NCBI RefSeq assembly: GCF_000009765.2
Contig: NC_003155.5
Location: 2,790,001-2,854,000, forward strand
DNA: 64,000 bases
From: Streptomyces avermitilis MA-4680 = NBRC 14893
GTDB taxonomy: Bacteria > Actinomycetota > Actinomycetes > Streptomycetales > Streptomycetaceae
Reading direction: 5' to 3'
Shown here: positions 35,412-43,916 of the stretch, piece by piece
Layout: the number at the start of each line of letters is the position of its first letter
How positions within the stretch are numbered: the stretch's first letter is position 1
Notes under the pieces: generated by a model
Told to the model about the DNA's origin: nothing
Databases searched by the model: none
What the model saw: the letters and a program-made list of their open reading frames with translations, nothing else
Made by a program: the position numbers and the translations under genes

Positions 35412-36434
35412 ATGGCCGACATCACCCGGCGCTTCGGCTGGCGCCATCTGCGCGGCGCACCGACCGCCCATGTCCGGCACCAGCGGGCGGGACGGCTGGT
35501 GCACGACGGGCCCGGGCTCAGCTTCTGGTACCGCTCCCTGACCGCCGCGCTCTCCGAGATCCCGGTGGACGACCGCGAGCTGGCCATGACGTTCCACGCC
35601 CGTACGTCCGACTTCCAGGACGTGGCGGTGCAGGCGACCGTGACCTACCGGATCAGCGATCCTGGCGTCGCCGCCGCGCGGCTCGACTTCTCCGTCGACC
35701 CCGACACGGGCGTGTGGCGCGGCGCACCGCTGGAGCAGCTGGCGACGCTGCTGACCGAGACGGCACAGCAGCACGCGCTGGACGTCCTGGCCCGTACGCC
35801 GCTGTCGGCGGCGCTGGTCGACGGGGTCGCGGCGGTACGGGACCGGGTCGCCGCCGGGCTCGCGGCCGAGCCTCGGCTGCCCGCGACCGGCATCGAGGTG
35901 GTCGCCGTCCGCGTCGTGGCGCTGCGTCCCGAGCCCGAGGTGGAGCGGGCGCTGCGCACCCCGGCCCGTGAGCAGATCCAGCAGGAGGCGGACCGGGCGA
36001 CGTACGAGCGCCGTGCCGTGGCGGTGGAGCGCGAGCGTGCGATCGCGGAGAACGAGCTGGCCAGCCAGATCGAACTCGCCCGCCGCGAGGAGCAGTTGGT
36101 CGACCAGCGGGGCACGAACGCCCGCCGCGAGGCGGAGGAGCACGCGGCGGCGGACGCCGTGCGCGCGGAGGCGGAGGCCGCCCGCACCGTGCGGCTGGCC
36201 AAGGCCGAGGCGCAGGCCGCGCGCGAGGTCGGGGAGGCGCGGGCGCGCGCACAGGCGGCGTGGCTGCACGTGCACGCGGAGGTGGACGTGGCGACGCTGC
36301 ACGCCCTGACGGGGACGCGGCTCGCGGAGAATCTGCCGCGGATCGATAGCGTGACCGTGTCGCCGGACGTGGTGACAGGACTGCTGTCCCGGCTCGGCGC
36401 GGCCGCGGGCGGGCCCTCGGGAGAACCGGCGTGA
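35412..36434 (+). CDS. SPFH/band 7 domain protein
   Basis: The 340-residue protein has a band 7 domain in residues 15-185 (VHDGPGLSFWYRSL; FQDVAVQATVTYRISDPGVAAARLDF; PATGIEVVAVRVVALRPEPEVERAL) followed by a long Arg/Glu/Ala coiled coil in residues 190-300. It lacks the N-terminal membrane helix of classic stomatins and slipins, so it may attach to membranes through partners. It overlaps the next gene by GTGA, suggesting a functional pair. Role unknown. Confidence 0.85.
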   Translation: MADITRRFGWRHLRGAPTAHVRHQRAGRLVHDGPGLSFWYRSLTAALSEIPVDDRELAMTFHARTSDFQDVAVQATVTYRISDPGVAAARLDFSVDPDTGVWRGAPLEQLATLLTETAQQHALDVLARTPLSAALVDGVAAVRDRVAAGLAAEPRLPATGIEVVAVRVVALRPEPEVERALRTPAREQIQQEADRATYERRAVAVERERAIAENELASQIELARREEQLVDQRGTNARREAEEHAAADAVRAEAEAARTVRLAKAEAQAAREVGEARARAQAAWLHVHAEVDVATLHALTGTRLAENLPRIDSVTVSPDVVTGLLSRLGAAAGGPSGEPA

Positions 36435-37324
36435 GTCTCGCGCCGAGGGTCGTGCTGGTCCATCGCACCACGGAGTACGAGGAGTTGGTGGCCCGGCACG
36501 GCACACCCGGTCAGGCCGCCTTCTTCCTGGCCTCGCGCGGGCGGAGCGTCGACGAGGTGGCCGAGCGGCACCGGCGGGCCCGCCGGGCGTGGGCCGAGGT
36601 GGTGGCGGCGGTGCCGCTGACGTGGCGTCAGGCCCGGGTGGAGCGACGGGACCTGGACCGGTTCCTGTTCGCCCCGGAGGACGTGGTGGTCGTGGTCGGG
36701 CAGGACGGGCTGGTGGCGAACGTGGCCAAGTACCTCGCCGGACAGCCGGTGGTGGGGATCGACGCGGACCCGGGACGCAACCCCGGGGTGCTGGTGCGGC
36801 ACCGGCCCGGTGACGCGGCGGCGCTGCTCGCGTCGGCGCGCAGCGGTCACGCCGACGAGCTGACGATGGTCGAGGCGGTCGCGGACGACACCCAGCGGCT
36901 GCTCGCGCTGAACGAGATCTATCTGGGAGCGGCGGGTCATCAGACGGCCCGCTACCGCCTGGGGCTCGACGAGTACGGGGGTGCCGTCGAGCCCCAGGCG
37001 TCATCGGGGGTGCTCATCGGTACCGGGACCGGGGCGACGGGATGGATCCGCTCGGTGTGGCAGGAGCGGGGCGAAGGACTGCCGTTGCCGGCGCCCGTCG
37101 AGGACCGCCTGGTGTGGTTCGTCCGCGAGGCGTGGCCGTCGCCGGCCACCGGCACGTCGCTGGTTGCCGGTGAACTCACCGCGTCCGCCCGGCTGTCGGT
37201 GACCGTCGAGTCGGACCGGCTCATCGCCTTCGGGGACGGCATGGAGGGTGACGCGCTGGAACTGACGTGGGGGCAGACGGTGCGACTCGGGGTGGCGGCG
37301 GTCAGGCTGCGGTTGGTGGGGTGA
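36431..37324 (+). CDS. NAD kinase-like protein
   Basis: The 297-residue protein follows the NAD/diacylglycerol-kinase fold: the GGDGT motif is present as GQDGLVANVAKYL near residue 91, NEIYLGAAGHQTARYRL near 160 and IGTGTGATGWIRSV near 200 stand in for the NE and TPTGSTAY motifs, and GDGMEGDALELTWGQTV closes the beta domain. The altered GGD motif raises doubt about true NAD kinase activity. The main ppnK of Streptomyces lies elsewhere. It is translationally coupled to the SPFH gene. Confidence 0.8.
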   Translation: MSLAPRVVLVHRTTEYEELVARHGTPGQAAFFLASRGRSVDEVAERHRRARRAWAEVVAAVPLTWRQARVERRDLDRFLFAPEDVVVVVGQDGLVANVAKYLAGQPVVGIDADPGRNPGVLVRHRPGDAAALLASARSGHADELTMVEAVADDTQRLLALNEIYLGAAGHQTARYRLGLDEYGGAVEPQASSGVLIGTGTGATGWIRSVWQERGEGLPLPAPVEDRLVWFVREAWPSPATGTSLVAGELTASARLSVTVESDRLIAFGDGMEGDALELTWGQTVRLGVAAVRLRLVG

Positions 37325-37338
37325 GGCGCGGGGGCCGT

Positions 37339-37680
37339 GGGCCGCAGACACCGAGGGACCGAGGACGCCAACAGGCACCGAGGGGCCGGGGCCGCAGACA
37401 CCCGCGGACCGCAGGCACCCGGGGCCACAAGCCACAGGCCCGAGGCCCCAGAAGCCACAGCACCCGGCGCCGCAGGGACCGAGGGCCCACGGACCGCAAA
37501 CACCCAGGGCCGCGAGCCACGGGCCCGAGGCGCCGGAGGCCGCAGGCGTGCGGACGCGGGCCACAGGCACCGAGACACCACAGCCCACAAACACCCGCGG
37601 GCCGCAGACGCCCGAGCCGAAGGCCACAGGCGCCGAGAGGCCGGGGGCCGCAGGCGCCCGCGGGCCGGAGGCCGCAGGCG
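37339..37680. repeat. Degenerate ~18-bp repeat region with almost no T on the + strand
   Basis: About 342 bp are made of variations on GGCCGCAGACACCGAGGG and GGCCACAGGCGCCGAG-like words. The + strand has one T in this whole stretch while A remains common, so the bias is strand-specific and not just high GC. Open reading frames through it are Pro/Arg/His-rich artefacts. It fills the gap between the convergent NAD-kinase-like and Pnkp genes, ending at a strong hairpin. Confidence 0.85.
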
Positions 37681-37682
37681 CT

Positions 37683-37726
37683 GGGCGCTGTAGGGGGCCG
37701 GGGCATCCCGGCCCCCTACAGCGCCC
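37683..37726. terminator. Strong bidirectional terminator (20-bp perfect stem, GCAT loop)
   Basis: A 20-bp perfect GC-rich stem with a 4-nt loop lies 6 bp beyond the end of the leftward Pnkp gene and 358 bp after the rightward NAD-kinase-like gene. It is the longest perfect hairpin I noticed in the window. Confidence 0.88.
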
Positions 37727-37732
37727 GTTCGT

Positions 37733-40279
37733 TCACAGGCGTGGGTCCACCGGCTCCGACTCCAGTGCCAGCACCCCGAACACCGCCTCGTGCACGCGCC
37801 ACAGCGGCTCGCCCTCCGCCAGCCGGTCCAGGGCCTCCAGGCCCAGCGCGTACTCCCGGATCGCCAGCGACCGCTTGTGGTTCAGGAACCGCCCGCGCAG
37901 CCGTGCGAGGTTCTCGGGCCGCGTGTACTCCGGACCGTAGATGATCCGCAGGTACTCCCGCCCCCGGCACTTGATGCCGGGCTGCACCAGCCGCCCCTGC
38001 TCACCGCGTACCACCGCGCCCGCCGGCTTGACGACCATGCCCTCACCACCGCGCCCGGTCATCTCCAGCCACCAGTCGACGCCGGCCTGCACCGACTCCG
38101 GGTCGCCCGTGTCGACGAAGAGCCGTCGGGTGGTCCCCAGCAGCCCGCTCGCGTCGTGCTCGACGAGCCGGTCGAGCAGCGCGAGCTGCTCCTCGTGCGG
38201 CACGGCGGCGAGACTGCGGCCCTGGACGGCAAGGATCTGGAACGGCGCGAGGCGCACACCCTCCAGCCCGTCCGTCGCCCAGCAGTACCGCCGGTACGCG
38301 TCCGTGAACGCGGCCGCGTCCGCGGCCCGTTCGCGCTGCCTGGCCAGCAGCTCCCCGACGTCGACACCGCGCGCCGCCGCCCCCTCGAGCGCGGCCAGCG
38401 CCCCCGGGAACACCGCCCCGGACGCGGCGCCGACCGCCGCGTACTGCGTACGGAGCAGCCCGGACGCCTTCAGCGACCACGGCATCAGCTCGGCGTCCAG
38501 CAGAACCCAGTCGGTCTCCAGCTCCTCCCACAGACCCGCCGCGCCGACGGCCTCCCGCACCCGGCCGAGGATCTCCTCGGTCCTGTCCGCGTCGTCGAAG
38601 AAGGGGCGCCCGGTGCGCGTGTACAGCGACCCGGTGGGCCCGTCGGTCCCGAAGCGCTCGCGTGCCGCCTCCGCGTTCCGGCACACCAGCGCCACCGCCC
38701 GCGACCCCATGTGCTTCTCCTCGCACACGACCCGCGCGACCCCGTCCTGCCGGTACTGCGCGAAGGCCTCGGCCGGGTGCTCCAGGTAACCGTCCCGGTG
38801 CGAGGTCGCGGTCGGTGCCATGGTCGGCGGCAGGTACGGCAGCAGACGCGGGTCCACCGCGAAGCGGCTCATGACCTCCAGGGCGGCCGCCGCGTTCTCC
38901 TCGCGCACCGACACCCGGCCCGCGTGCCGGGTCTCGACGACCCTGCGGCCGCGCACGTCCGCCAGGTCGAGCGGACGGCCCTCGTGCCCGCCGGGCGCCT
39001 CGGTGGCCAGCGGCTTGGCCGGCTCGTACCAGACCCGCTCCGCCGGTACGTCGACCAGCTCGCGTTCCGGCCAGCGCAGCGCGGTGAGCTTGCCGCCGAA
39101 GACGGCGCCGGTGTCCAGGCAGATCGTGTTGTTCAGCCAGGTGGCCTGGGGAACGGGCGTGTGCCCGTAGACGACCGCCGCCCGGCCCCGGTAGTCCTCG
39201 GCCCACGGATAGCGCACCGGCAGACCGAACTCGTCGGTCTCCCCGGTCGTGTCGCCGTACAGCGCGTGCGACCGCACCCGGCCGGAGGTACGGCCGTGGT
39301 ACTTCTCGGGCAGCCCGGCGTGGCAGACGACGAGCCGGCCGCCGTCGAGGACGTAGTGGCTGACCAGGCCGTCGATGAACTCCCGCACCTGGGTACGGAA
39401 CTCCTCGCTCTCGCCTTCCATCTGCTCGACCGTCTCGGCCAGGCCGTGCGTGTGCTGGACCTTGCGGCCCTTGAGGTGACGGCCGTACTTGTTCTCGTGG
39501 TTGCCGGGCACGCACAGCGCGTTGCCCGAGCCGACCATGGACATCACGCGGCGCAGGACGCCGGGGCTGTCCGGGCCGCGGTCGACGAGGTCGCCGACGA
39601 ACACGGCCGTACGGCCCTCGGGGTGCACGCCGTCGGCGTAACCCAGCTTGCCGAGCAGCGACTCCAGTTCGGCGGCACAGCCGTGGATGTCGCCGATGAT
39701 GTCGAAGGGGCCAGTGAGGTGGGTGAGGTCGTTGAAGCGCTTCTCGGTGACCACCGAGGCGTTCTCGATCTCCTCCACACCCCGCAGGACGTGCACCTTC
39801 CTGAAGCCCTCGCGCTCCAGGTGCCGCAGGGAACGGCGGAGTTCACGCGTGTGCCGCTGAATGACCCGGCGCGGCATGTCCGCCCGGTCGGTGCGCGCCG
39901 CGTTGCGTTCCGCGCACACCTCCTCGGGCACGTCGAGCACGATCGCGATGGGCAGCACGTCGTGCTTCCTGGCCAGTTCGATCAGCTGGCTGCGGCTCTC
40001 CTGCTGCACGCTCGTCGCGTCGACGACCGTACGGCGGCCCGCCGCGAGACGCTTGCCCGCGATGTAGTGCAGGACGTCGAAGGCGTCGCGGCTGGCGCTC
40101 TGGTCGTTCTCGTCGTCGGCGACCAGACCCCGGCAGAAGTCGCTGGAGATGATCTCGGTGGGCGTGAAGTGCTTGCGGGCGAAGGTGGACTTGCCCGAGC
40201 CGGAGGCGCCGATCAGCACCACGAGAGAGAGGTCGGTCACCGCGAGAGTGCGCGCCTTCATCTGAGTCCCGTTCGTCAT
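37733..40279 (-). CDS. pnkp: Polynucleotide kinase-phosphatase Pnkp (bacterial RNA repair)
   Basis: The 848-residue protein has the three-part order of bacterial Pnkp: 5'-kinase (GASGSGKSTFARKHF near residue 24), 2',3'-phosphatase (GDIHGCAAELESLL near 195, GDLVDRGPDSPG, PGNHENKYG), and C-terminal adenylyltransferase/ligase-like domain with the EEKHMGSRAV lysine motif near 522. It heals and, with Hen1, seals RNAs cut by ribotoxins, typically in tRNA anticodon loops. It is translated from an ATG overlapping the hen1 stop (ATGA), forming the known two-gene operon. Confidence 0.96.
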   Translation of the reverse strand: MTNGTQMKARTLAVTDLSLVVLIGASGSGKSTFARKHFTPTEIISSDFCRGLVADDENDQSASRDAFDVLHYIAGKRLAAGRRTVVDATSVQQESRSQLIELARKHDVLPIAIVLDVPEEVCAERNAARTDRADMPRRVIQRHTRELRRSLRHLEREGFRKVHVLRGVEEIENASVVTEKRFNDLTHLTGPFDIIGDIHGCAAELESLLGKLGYADGVHPEGRTAVFVGDLVDRGPDSPGVLRRVMSMVGSGNALCVPGNHENKYGRHLKGRKVQHTHGLAETVEQMEGESEEFRTQVREFIDGLVSHYVLDGGRLVVCHAGLPEKYHGRTSGRVRSHALYGDTTGETDEFGLPVRYPWAEDYRGRAAVVYGHTPVPQATWLNNTICLDTGAVFGGKLTALRWPERELVDVPAERVWYEPAKPLATEAPGGHEGRPLDLADVRGRRVVETRHAGRVSVREENAAAALEVMSRFAVDPRLLPYLPPTMAPTATSHRDGYLEHPAEAFAQYRQDGVARVVCEEKHMGSRAVALVCRNAEAARERFGTDGPTGSLYTRTGRPFFDDADRTEEILGRVREAVGAAGLWEELETDWVLLDAELMPWSLKASGLLRTQYAAVGAASGAVFPGALAALEGAAARGVDVGELLARQRERAADAAAFTDAYRRYCWATDGLEGVRLAPFQILAVQGRSLAAVPHEEQLALLDRLVEHDASGLLGTTRRLFVDTGDPESVQAGVDWWLEMTGRGGEGMVVKPAGAVVRGEQGRLVQPGIKCRGREYLRIIYGPEYTRPENLARLRGRFLNHKRSLAIREYALGLEALDRLAEGEPLWRVHEAVFGVLALESEPVDPRL

Positions 40280-41763
40280 GCGGCCTTCTCCTCCTTCGCG
40301 GTGGTCGGCGTGTTCGAGTGCGCCGAGGTCATGGAGAACACGGCCATCTGGGTCGGCGGACCCACCTCGGGGTCGTCGGGCCCGACGGGCGTGAACTCCA
40401 CGTCGTAGCCGTGCCGTTCGGCGACCCGGCGGGCCCAGGCGCGAAACTCCTCACGGGTCCACTCGAAGCGGTGGTCGCCGTGCCGGGAGTGGCCCGCCGG
40501 GAGGGTCTCCCAGCGGACGTTGTACTCGACGTTCGGCGTGGTCACGAGCACGGTCCTGGGGCGGGCCGAGCCGAACACCGCGTACTCCAGGGCGGGCAGC
40601 CGCGGCAGGTCGAGGTGCTCGATCACCTCGCTGAGCACGGCGGCGTCGTACCCCTTGAGGCGGCTGTCGGTGTACGCGAGCGAGCCCTGGAAGAGGGTGA
40701 CCCGGGATGCCTGCCGCTCCCCCAGCCGGTCCAGCTTGAGGCGGCGCGCGGCAATGGTCAGCGCGCGCACGGACACGTCGACGCCGACGATCTCGGTGAA
40801 CCGCACGTCCTTGAGCAGCGCCTGCACCAACTGGCCCTGTCCACAGCCGAGGTCGAGCACCCGTGCGGCACCGGACGCCTGGAGCGCCGCGATGATCGCG
40901 TCCCGCCGCCGCACGGCGAGCGGCACCGGCTTCTCCTCGGTGTCCGTCGACTCGTCGACCGCGTTGTCGATCTCCTCGACCTCGCTGTCGTCGGCCTCGG
41001 CCAGACGGACGAGTTCGAGGCGGTCCATCGCCTGCCGGGTGAGCGACCAGCGGCGCGCGAGGTACCGGCTGGTGATGAGTTTGTGCTCCGGGTGGTCCGG
41101 CAGCCAGCCCTCACCGGCCCGCAGCAGCTTGTCGACCTCGTCCGAGGCGACCCAGTAGTGCTTGGCGTCGTCGAGCACCGGGAGCAGGACATAGAGGTGG
41201 CGCAGGGCCTCGGCCAGGGTCAGCTCCGCCGACTCCAGGACCAGGCCCACGTACCGCGAGTCGCCCCACTCCGGGAACGCGGCGTCCAGCGCCACGGGCC
41301 GAGCCGTCACCGTCCAGCCGAGCGGCTCGAACAGCGCGCGCACGATGTCCGGGCCGCCGCGGGCGGGCAGCGCGGGCACCTCGATGCGCAGCGGCAGCGG
41401 CCGGGCCGGCAGGTCGGGCCTCGCCGCGCAGGTGCCCTTCATCGCGCTGGAGAACACGCTGCTCAGCGCCACGGCGAGCAGCGAGGAGGCCGCGTACGGG
41501 CGGTCGTTGACGTACTGCGCGAGCGCGGCGTCGGGGGCGCCGCCCCGGCCCTTGCCCTTGCCGCGCCGGACCAGCGCCACCGCATCCACCTCCAGCAGCA
41601 GCGCGGCCGTGCACCGCTCGACGCTCGCCTCGGGGTAGAGAACGTGCGCCGTGCCGTACGAGGTGGAGAACGCCTGCGATTTGTCGGGATGCTTGTGCAG
41701 CAGGAAACCGAGGTCGGTGGCGGGGCGCTCTGGGGTACCGGTGGCACTGATCGTCAGGAACAC
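40276..41763 (-). CDS. hen1: 3'-terminal RNA ribose 2'-O-methyltransferase Hen1
   Basis: The 495-residue protein has the bacterial Hen1 layout: an N-terminal domain (MFLTISATG; DLGFLLHKHPDKSQAF) that activates ligation by Pnkp, and a C-terminal methyltransferase with VLDLGCGQGQLVQALL near residue 317, the Mn-binding SEVIEHLDLPRLPALEY near 384, and HRFEWTREEF near 446. It adds a 2'-O-methyl at the break before sealing, which protects against re-cleavage. GTG start chosen because homologues begin MFLTIS. Confidence 0.95.
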   Translation of the reverse strand: MFLTISATGTPERPATDLGFLLHKHPDKSQAFSTSYGTAHVLYPEASVERCTAALLLEVDAVALVRRGKGKGRGGAPDAALAQYVNDRPYAASSLLAVALSSVFSSAMKGTCAARPDLPARPLPLRIEVPALPARGGPDIVRALFEPLGWTVTARPVALDAAFPEWGDSRYVGLVLESAELTLAEALRHLYVLLPVLDDAKHYWVASDEVDKLLRAGEGWLPDHPEHKLITSRYLARRWSLTRQAMDRLELVRLAEADDSEVEEIDNAVDESTDTEEKPVPLAVRRRDAIIAALQASGAARVLDLGCGQGQLVQALLKDVRFTEIVGVDVSVRALTIAARRLKLDRLGERQASRVTLFQGSLAYTDSRLKGYDAAVLSEVIEHLDLPRLPALEYAVFGSARPRTVLVTTPNVEYNVRWETLPAGHSRHGDHRFEWTREEFRAWARRVAERHGYDVEFTPVGPDDPEVGPPTQMAVFSMTSAHSNTPTTAKEEKAA

Positions 41764-41926
41764 ATGACCGAGTATGGGCGGTCGGCTCGCCCCCGACCAG
41801 GGATTTTCCCCGGACGCGGAGGGCTGGGACGTACCTGCGACACGCCGCCGCCCGCCGTGCGTCCGGTTGCCGGTGCCTACGCGGTTCAGGGCGGGGCGCC
41901 TGAGGCGAGCGGTGCATGATGGATAC

Positions 41927-42853
41927 ATGGATCTTCGAGTCTTCACAGAACCGCAGCAAGGCGCTACCTACGAGACGCTCCTCCGCGTCGCACAGGCCGC
42001 CGAAGACCTCAATTACGACGCTTTCTTCCGCTCTGATCATTACTTGCACATGGGATCCGTCGACGGGCTTCCCGGCCCCACCGACGCGTGGATCACGCTT
42101 GCCGGTCTCGCCCGCGAGACGCGCCGCATCCGGCTCGGCACGCTGATGACCGCCGGTACCTTCCGGCTCCCCGGCGTCCTCGCGATCCAGGTCGCCCAGG
42201 TCGACCTGATGTCCGGTGGGCGGGTGGAGCTCGGCCTCGGTTCCGGCTGGTACGAGGCCGAGCACGAGGCGTACGGGATCCCGTTCCCGAAGGAGAAGTT
42301 CGGCCGGCTGGAGGAGCAGCTCGCCATCGTCACCGGGCTGTGGTCGACGCCCGTCGGCGAGCGGTTCTCCTTCGACGGGACGTACTACCAGCTCAAGGAC
42401 TCCCCCGCGCTGCCGAAGCCGGCCCAGGGGAAGGTTCCGGTGCTCATCGGCGGCCACGGCGCGAAGCGGACCCCCGCGCTGGCGGCCCGGTACGCGGACG
42501 AGTTCAACATTCCCTTCGCGTCCCTCGCTGATACCGAGCAGCAGTTCAACCGGGTGCGTGCCGCCGCCGAGGAGGCCGGCCGCAGGGGCGACGACCTGGT
42601 GTACTCCAACGCGCTCGTGGCCTGTGTCGGGAGGAACGACGTCGAGGTGAAGCGCCGGGCGGACGTCATCGGGCGTGATGTCGACGAGCTGAAGGCGAAC
42701 GGTCTCGCCGGCTCTCCCGCGGAAGTCGTCGAGAAGATCTCCCAGTACCAGGCTGTCGGGTCGCAGCGCATGTACCTGCAGATGCTGGACCTCGACGACC
42801 TGGATCAGCTGGAGCTGATCGCCGCCGAGGTCATGCCCCAGCTCGACCGGTAG
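41927..42853 (+). CDS. Luciferase-like (probably F420-dependent) oxidoreductase
   Basis: The 308-residue protein is a bacterial-luciferase-fold TIM barrel: DLRVFTEPQQGATYETLLRVAQAAEDLNYDAFFRSDHYL at the start, then TRRIRLGTLMTAGTFRLPGVLAIQVAQVDLMSGGRVELGLGSGWYEAEHEAYGI near residue 62. These features fit the F420-dependent LLM class family (TIGR03560-like) of actinobacteria. The substrate is unknown. It is divergent from hen1 and has no operon partner. Confidence 0.9.
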   Translation: MDLRVFTEPQQGATYETLLRVAQAAEDLNYDAFFRSDHYLHMGSVDGLPGPTDAWITLAGLARETRRIRLGTLMTAGTFRLPGVLAIQVAQVDLMSGGRVELGLGSGWYEAEHEAYGIPFPKEKFGRLEEQLAIVTGLWSTPVGERFSFDGTYYQLKDSPALPKPAQGKVPVLIGGHGAKRTPALAARYADEFNIPFASLADTEQQFNRVRAAAEEAGRRGDDLVYSNALVACVGRNDVEVKRRADVIGRDVDELKANGLAGSPAEVVEKISQYQAVGSQRMYLQMLDLDDLDQLELIAAEVMPQLDR

Positions 42854-42876
42854 GTGCCGACAGCTGGTCGCCGACC

Positions 42877-42914
42877 GGTTGCCGCCGAGGGTTGCCGCCG
42901 GCCGGTTGCCGCCG
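42877..42914. repeat. Three copies of GGTTGCCGCCG
   Basis: Three identical 11-bp words with 2-3 bp spacing lie in the short gap between two convergent genes. They cannot form a strong hairpin with each other and show no clear function. Confidence 0.75.
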
Positions 42915-42930
42915 AGGGGAGCGGCCGCGG

Positions 42931-43392
42931 TCACGGCTGAGGGAGAGCCCCGTCTCTCGCCGCCAGTCTGCGCAGCATCTCCCGTACGCGGTCCCTGGAC
43001 TCGTCCGCCGCGTCGATGGCCTCCATGCACTGCCAGTACGTCCCCTCGCCGTCCGCCGCGCTGGCGAGGGCGACGAGGGCCATGCCGACCTCGGCGAGGA
43101 GGTCGCCGAGGTCGAGGAGGGCCTCACGGGCGTCCCCCAGCTCGGTGAGCTGCGCGGCGCGCAAGTCGGCGACGTCCAGCGACGGCGTGTCGAGGACGCC
43201 GCAGCCCCGGCCCGCCAGCTCCGTCAATCCCAGGGCCTCGCCCCGCAGTTCGGGCGGGCCCGACACCGCGAGGCGGCTGCCTATCGCCTGCGCCAGGGCG
43301 TACGCCTGCCACGCCTCTGTCATGATCTGCGGCGCCGCGTCGCTCCCCGCCAGGGCGCGCCTGCTCGCCACGATGAGCCGCACCACGTCCAT
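42931..43392 (-). CDS. Hypothetical helical protein (153 aa)
   Basis: The 153-residue soluble protein is almost all helical (VRLIVASRRALAG; AWQAYALAQAIGSRLAV; LDLGDLLAEVGMALVALASAADGEGTYWQCMEAIDAADESRDRVREMLRRLAA). It resembles streptomycete-specific uncharacterised proteins found near MazG and SepF-like genes, but I cannot assign a function. Start ATG is followed by good codon bias. The 191 bp upstream contain no gene and are AT-richer, fitting a promoter. Confidence 0.75.
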   Translation of the reverse strand: MDVVRLIVASRRALAGSDAAPQIMTEAWQAYALAQAIGSRLAVSGPPELRGEALGLTELAGRGCGVLDTPSLDVADLRAAQLTELGDAREALLDLGDLLAEVGMALVALASAADGEGTYWQCMEAIDAADESRDRVREMLRRLAARDGALPQP

Positions 43393-43583
43393 GCGCTGCC
43401 CCCGCTCTGTGTCGACGCGCTCTCCACGCGCCCGCCCGAACTCCGTTGTCCACTACCCAGAGTGAATGCCATCGGGACGAAAAGCCAGAGGTAGCCCGAA
43501 ATCTGTGGACAACAAATCGGCTGGGGACAACTCGATGACTCCGGAGAGTGACGAACGGGCGAGCAGGACCCCGCTCGTCGCCC

Positions 43584-43916
43584 TCAGTCGGTCCCCGGCA
43601 CCGGAAACCGCTTCTCGTTGCGGTCGATCTTCGCGTCCAGGGCCGCGAGCGCGTCGATGTCCAGCACCTCGCACAGCTGGAGCAGATACGCCAGCACGTC
43701 CGCGACCTCGTCGGTGACGCGGTGGGCCGTGTCCGGGTCGTCCATCACCCGTTCCGACTCCTGCGGGGTCAACCACTGGAAGATCTCCACGAGTTCGGAC
43801 GCCTCCACGCTGAGCGCGGTCGCCAGGTTCTTGGGGGTGTGGTACGGCTGCCAGTCGCGGGCGGCCGCGAAGTCCGCCAGCCGGCGCTGCAGATGGGCTA
43901 CGTCCAGTTCCTTCAC
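43584..43916 (-). CDS. MazG-like nucleotide pyrophosphohydrolase
   Basis: The 110-residue all-alpha protein has the MazG metal motif EASELVEIFQW (EXXE) near residue 38 and DEVADVLAYLLQL (EXXD) near 70, together with the RDWQPYHTPKNLATAL start of the RS21-C6/MazG-like branch. It would hydrolyse non-canonical NTPs to NMP. The GTG start overlaps the ATPase stop (GTGA), so it is translated with it. Confidence 0.92.
   Translation of the reverse strand: MKELDVAHLQRRLADFAAARDWQPYHTPKNLATALSVEASELVEIFQWLTPQESERVMDDPDTAHRVTDEVADVLAYLLQLCEVLDIDALAALDAKIDRNEKRFPVPGTD

Noticed and set aside
37337..37940. Pro/Arg-rich frames across the T-poor repeat
   Set aside because: All frames stay open only because T is missing on one strand; there is no start context or codon bias.
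37790..40408. 872-codon frame antisense to Pnkp
   Set aside because: Shadow of the Pnkp gene; no recognisable motif, Arg/Val/Leu-rich composition.
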